NCBI RefSeq assembly: GCF_001298735.1
Contig: NZ_CYSP01000003.1
Span: 62,001-126,000, forward strand
DNA length: 64,000 nt
Reading direction: 5' to 3'
DNA from: Propionispora sp. 2/2-37
Lineage (GTDB): Bacteria > Bacillota > Negativicutes > Propionisporales > Propionisporaceae
This document shows positions 63,312 to 64,000 of the stretch, piece by piece. How positions within the stretch are numbered: position 1 is the first letter of the stretch; every line of letters begins with the position of its first letter. Position numbers and translations under genes: made by a program. The notes under the pieces are model-generated. The model ran no database searches. It was not told where the DNA came from and worked only from the letters and a program-made list of their open reading frames with translations.

Positions 63312-64000
63312 TTACGCAGCAACCCTGCGGCGAATGAACAAAGCCAGTATCCCCCCGGCAAAACATACTATGGAAACAGTAAAAAATACATCCTGAAAAG
63401 ATAATATAGATGATTGGCGTGTAATCATTGAATTCAGAAGGAGTTTAAATTGGGCATACTGCTGCGGCAAAAGCCCCTGTCCGGTTAACCATCCATGGGC
63501 CGCAGCAGATATCATGGCATCATCCATTCCCTTGTCTCCCCATAGCGCCCGCAATACCCGGGATATTTCCTGCGAAGAATAAGCCGCAGGAGTCAAGTAT
63601 TCCTTTAGTACCGCCGTATGATATATTTCCCGGCGAGTCAGCAATGTTTCGGCAAAAACCACACCAATACTGCCACCTATAATTTTCGCCAGATTAAATA
63701 TCCCGGAACCGACGCCAATTTTATTTTTGGGAAGGGTTGATACGGCACAATTGGTCAACGGTGACATGGTGAGGCCAAGCCCCATTCCAAATAGGGACAA
63801 CCGAATAAAAAAATCACGGTTTGAATAATCGGCACTGATGGTGTCCAGCAAATAAAGCGAAAAGGCAATCAACATAATCCCTGTAACCGCAGGCAGGCGT
63901 GATCCAAACCGATCCGCTAGTCGCCCGCCAATAGGGGAAAATATTACCATGGAAGCAGTCATTGGCAGTATCATTAGTCCAGCGGTAGTGGAACTGTAGT
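63312..64000 (-). CDS. DHA2-type MFS exporter, C-terminal part (runs off right edge)
   Basis: The frame is open to the window edge without a start, so an ATG at 63974 is internal (it is preceded in frame by YSSTTAGL). About 229 residues are visible: LMILPMTASMVIFSPIGGRLADRFGSR and the end of the 14-helix DHA2 (EmrB/QacA) fold, including FGMGLGLTMSPLTNCAVS and GVGSGIFNLAKIIGGSIG. It probably exports drugs. The N-terminal half lies outside. Confidence 0.88.
   Translation of the reverse strand, partial: YSSTTAGLMILPMTASMVIFSPIGGRLADRFGSRLPAVTGIMLIAFSLYLLDTISADYSNRDFFIRLSLFGMGLGLTMSPLTNCAVSTLPKNKIGVGSGIFNLAKIIGGSIGVVFAETLLTRREIYHTAVLKEYLTPAAYSSQEISRVLRALWGDKGMDDAMISAAAHGWLTGQGLLPQQYAQFKLLLNSMITRQSSILSFQDVFFTVSIVCFAGGILALFIRRRVAA

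Noticed and set aside
1-64000. CRISPR arrays, prophage, insertion sequences, tRNA or rRNA genes
   Set aside because: No regular spacer repeats, transposase-like products, terminal inverted repeats around genes, or tRNA/rRNA sequence were recognised.

Overview
The window reads as chromosome of a spore-forming, diderm, anaerobic Firmicute, most likely a Negativicute of the Sporomusaceae type. This is inferred from gene content. Sporulation is indicated by CotF-like coat proteins and a Spo0E-like phosphatase. An outer membrane is indicated by a small secreted beta-barrel protein and several exported proteins. Anaerobic, metal-rich metabolism is indicated by B12-dependent methylmalonyl-CoA mutase, two CbiK cobaltochelatases, a flavodiiron protein, FeoAB, NikR and Ni-dependent LarA. 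No rRNA, tRNA, CRISPR array, prophage or insertion sequence was seen.

Layout. 1-7.56 kb (minus): mutA-mutB-meaB-cbiK-cbiK behind a cobalamin riboswitch with a terminator; the last cbiK is exported and runs off the left edge. 7.7-16.9 kb (minus): a complete xylose locus (xylB-xylA-xylF-xylG-xylH plus a mutarotase-like gene, then the ROK repressor XylR) with three XylR-type operators. 17-22.6 kb (minus): a galactitol-type PTS (IIA, IIB, IIC) behind a LevR-family sigma-54 activator gene with a near-consensus -24/-12 promoter. 23-27.6 kb: a GpsA-like dehydrogenase, a PepSY-type membrane protein, an HD-GYP protein and a PAS/PucR-type regulator. 27.8-31.2 kb (minus): symporter, HutP-like RNA-binding protein and lactate racemase LarA, behind a UAG-rich leader and a terminator. 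31.2-36.2 kb: acyltransferase, an orphan flaG with a sigma-28 promoter, a barrel protein, a CopZ-like chaperone and RNase J. 36.5-40.8 kb (plus): MarR regulator and a heterodimeric ABC exporter. 40.8-46.7 kb: flavodiiron protein, small membrane, secreted and sporulation genes, and an amino-acid permease. 47-48.9 kb (minus): thiW-thiM behind a canonical TPP riboswitch followed by a second, divergent thi-box-like fold. 49-54 kb: gpmA, feoA with a split feoB, nikR, gph. 54.3-60.1 kb (minus): a MarR-linked exported nitroreductase and secreted protein, then PAP2, GT39, GT2 and GtrA envelope-glycosylation genes. 60.3-64 kb: MarR with an MFS exporter, and two more MFS genes, the last cut by the right edge.

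The window is unusually rich in visible cis-regulation: two riboswitches plus one variant, three alternative-sigma promoters, and several clear palindromic operators. The best candidates for something undescribed are the divergent thi-box element before thiW-thiM, the HutP-like/LarA operon with its UAG-rich attenuator leader, and a B12 riboswitch placed in front of a B12-dependent enzyme operon.
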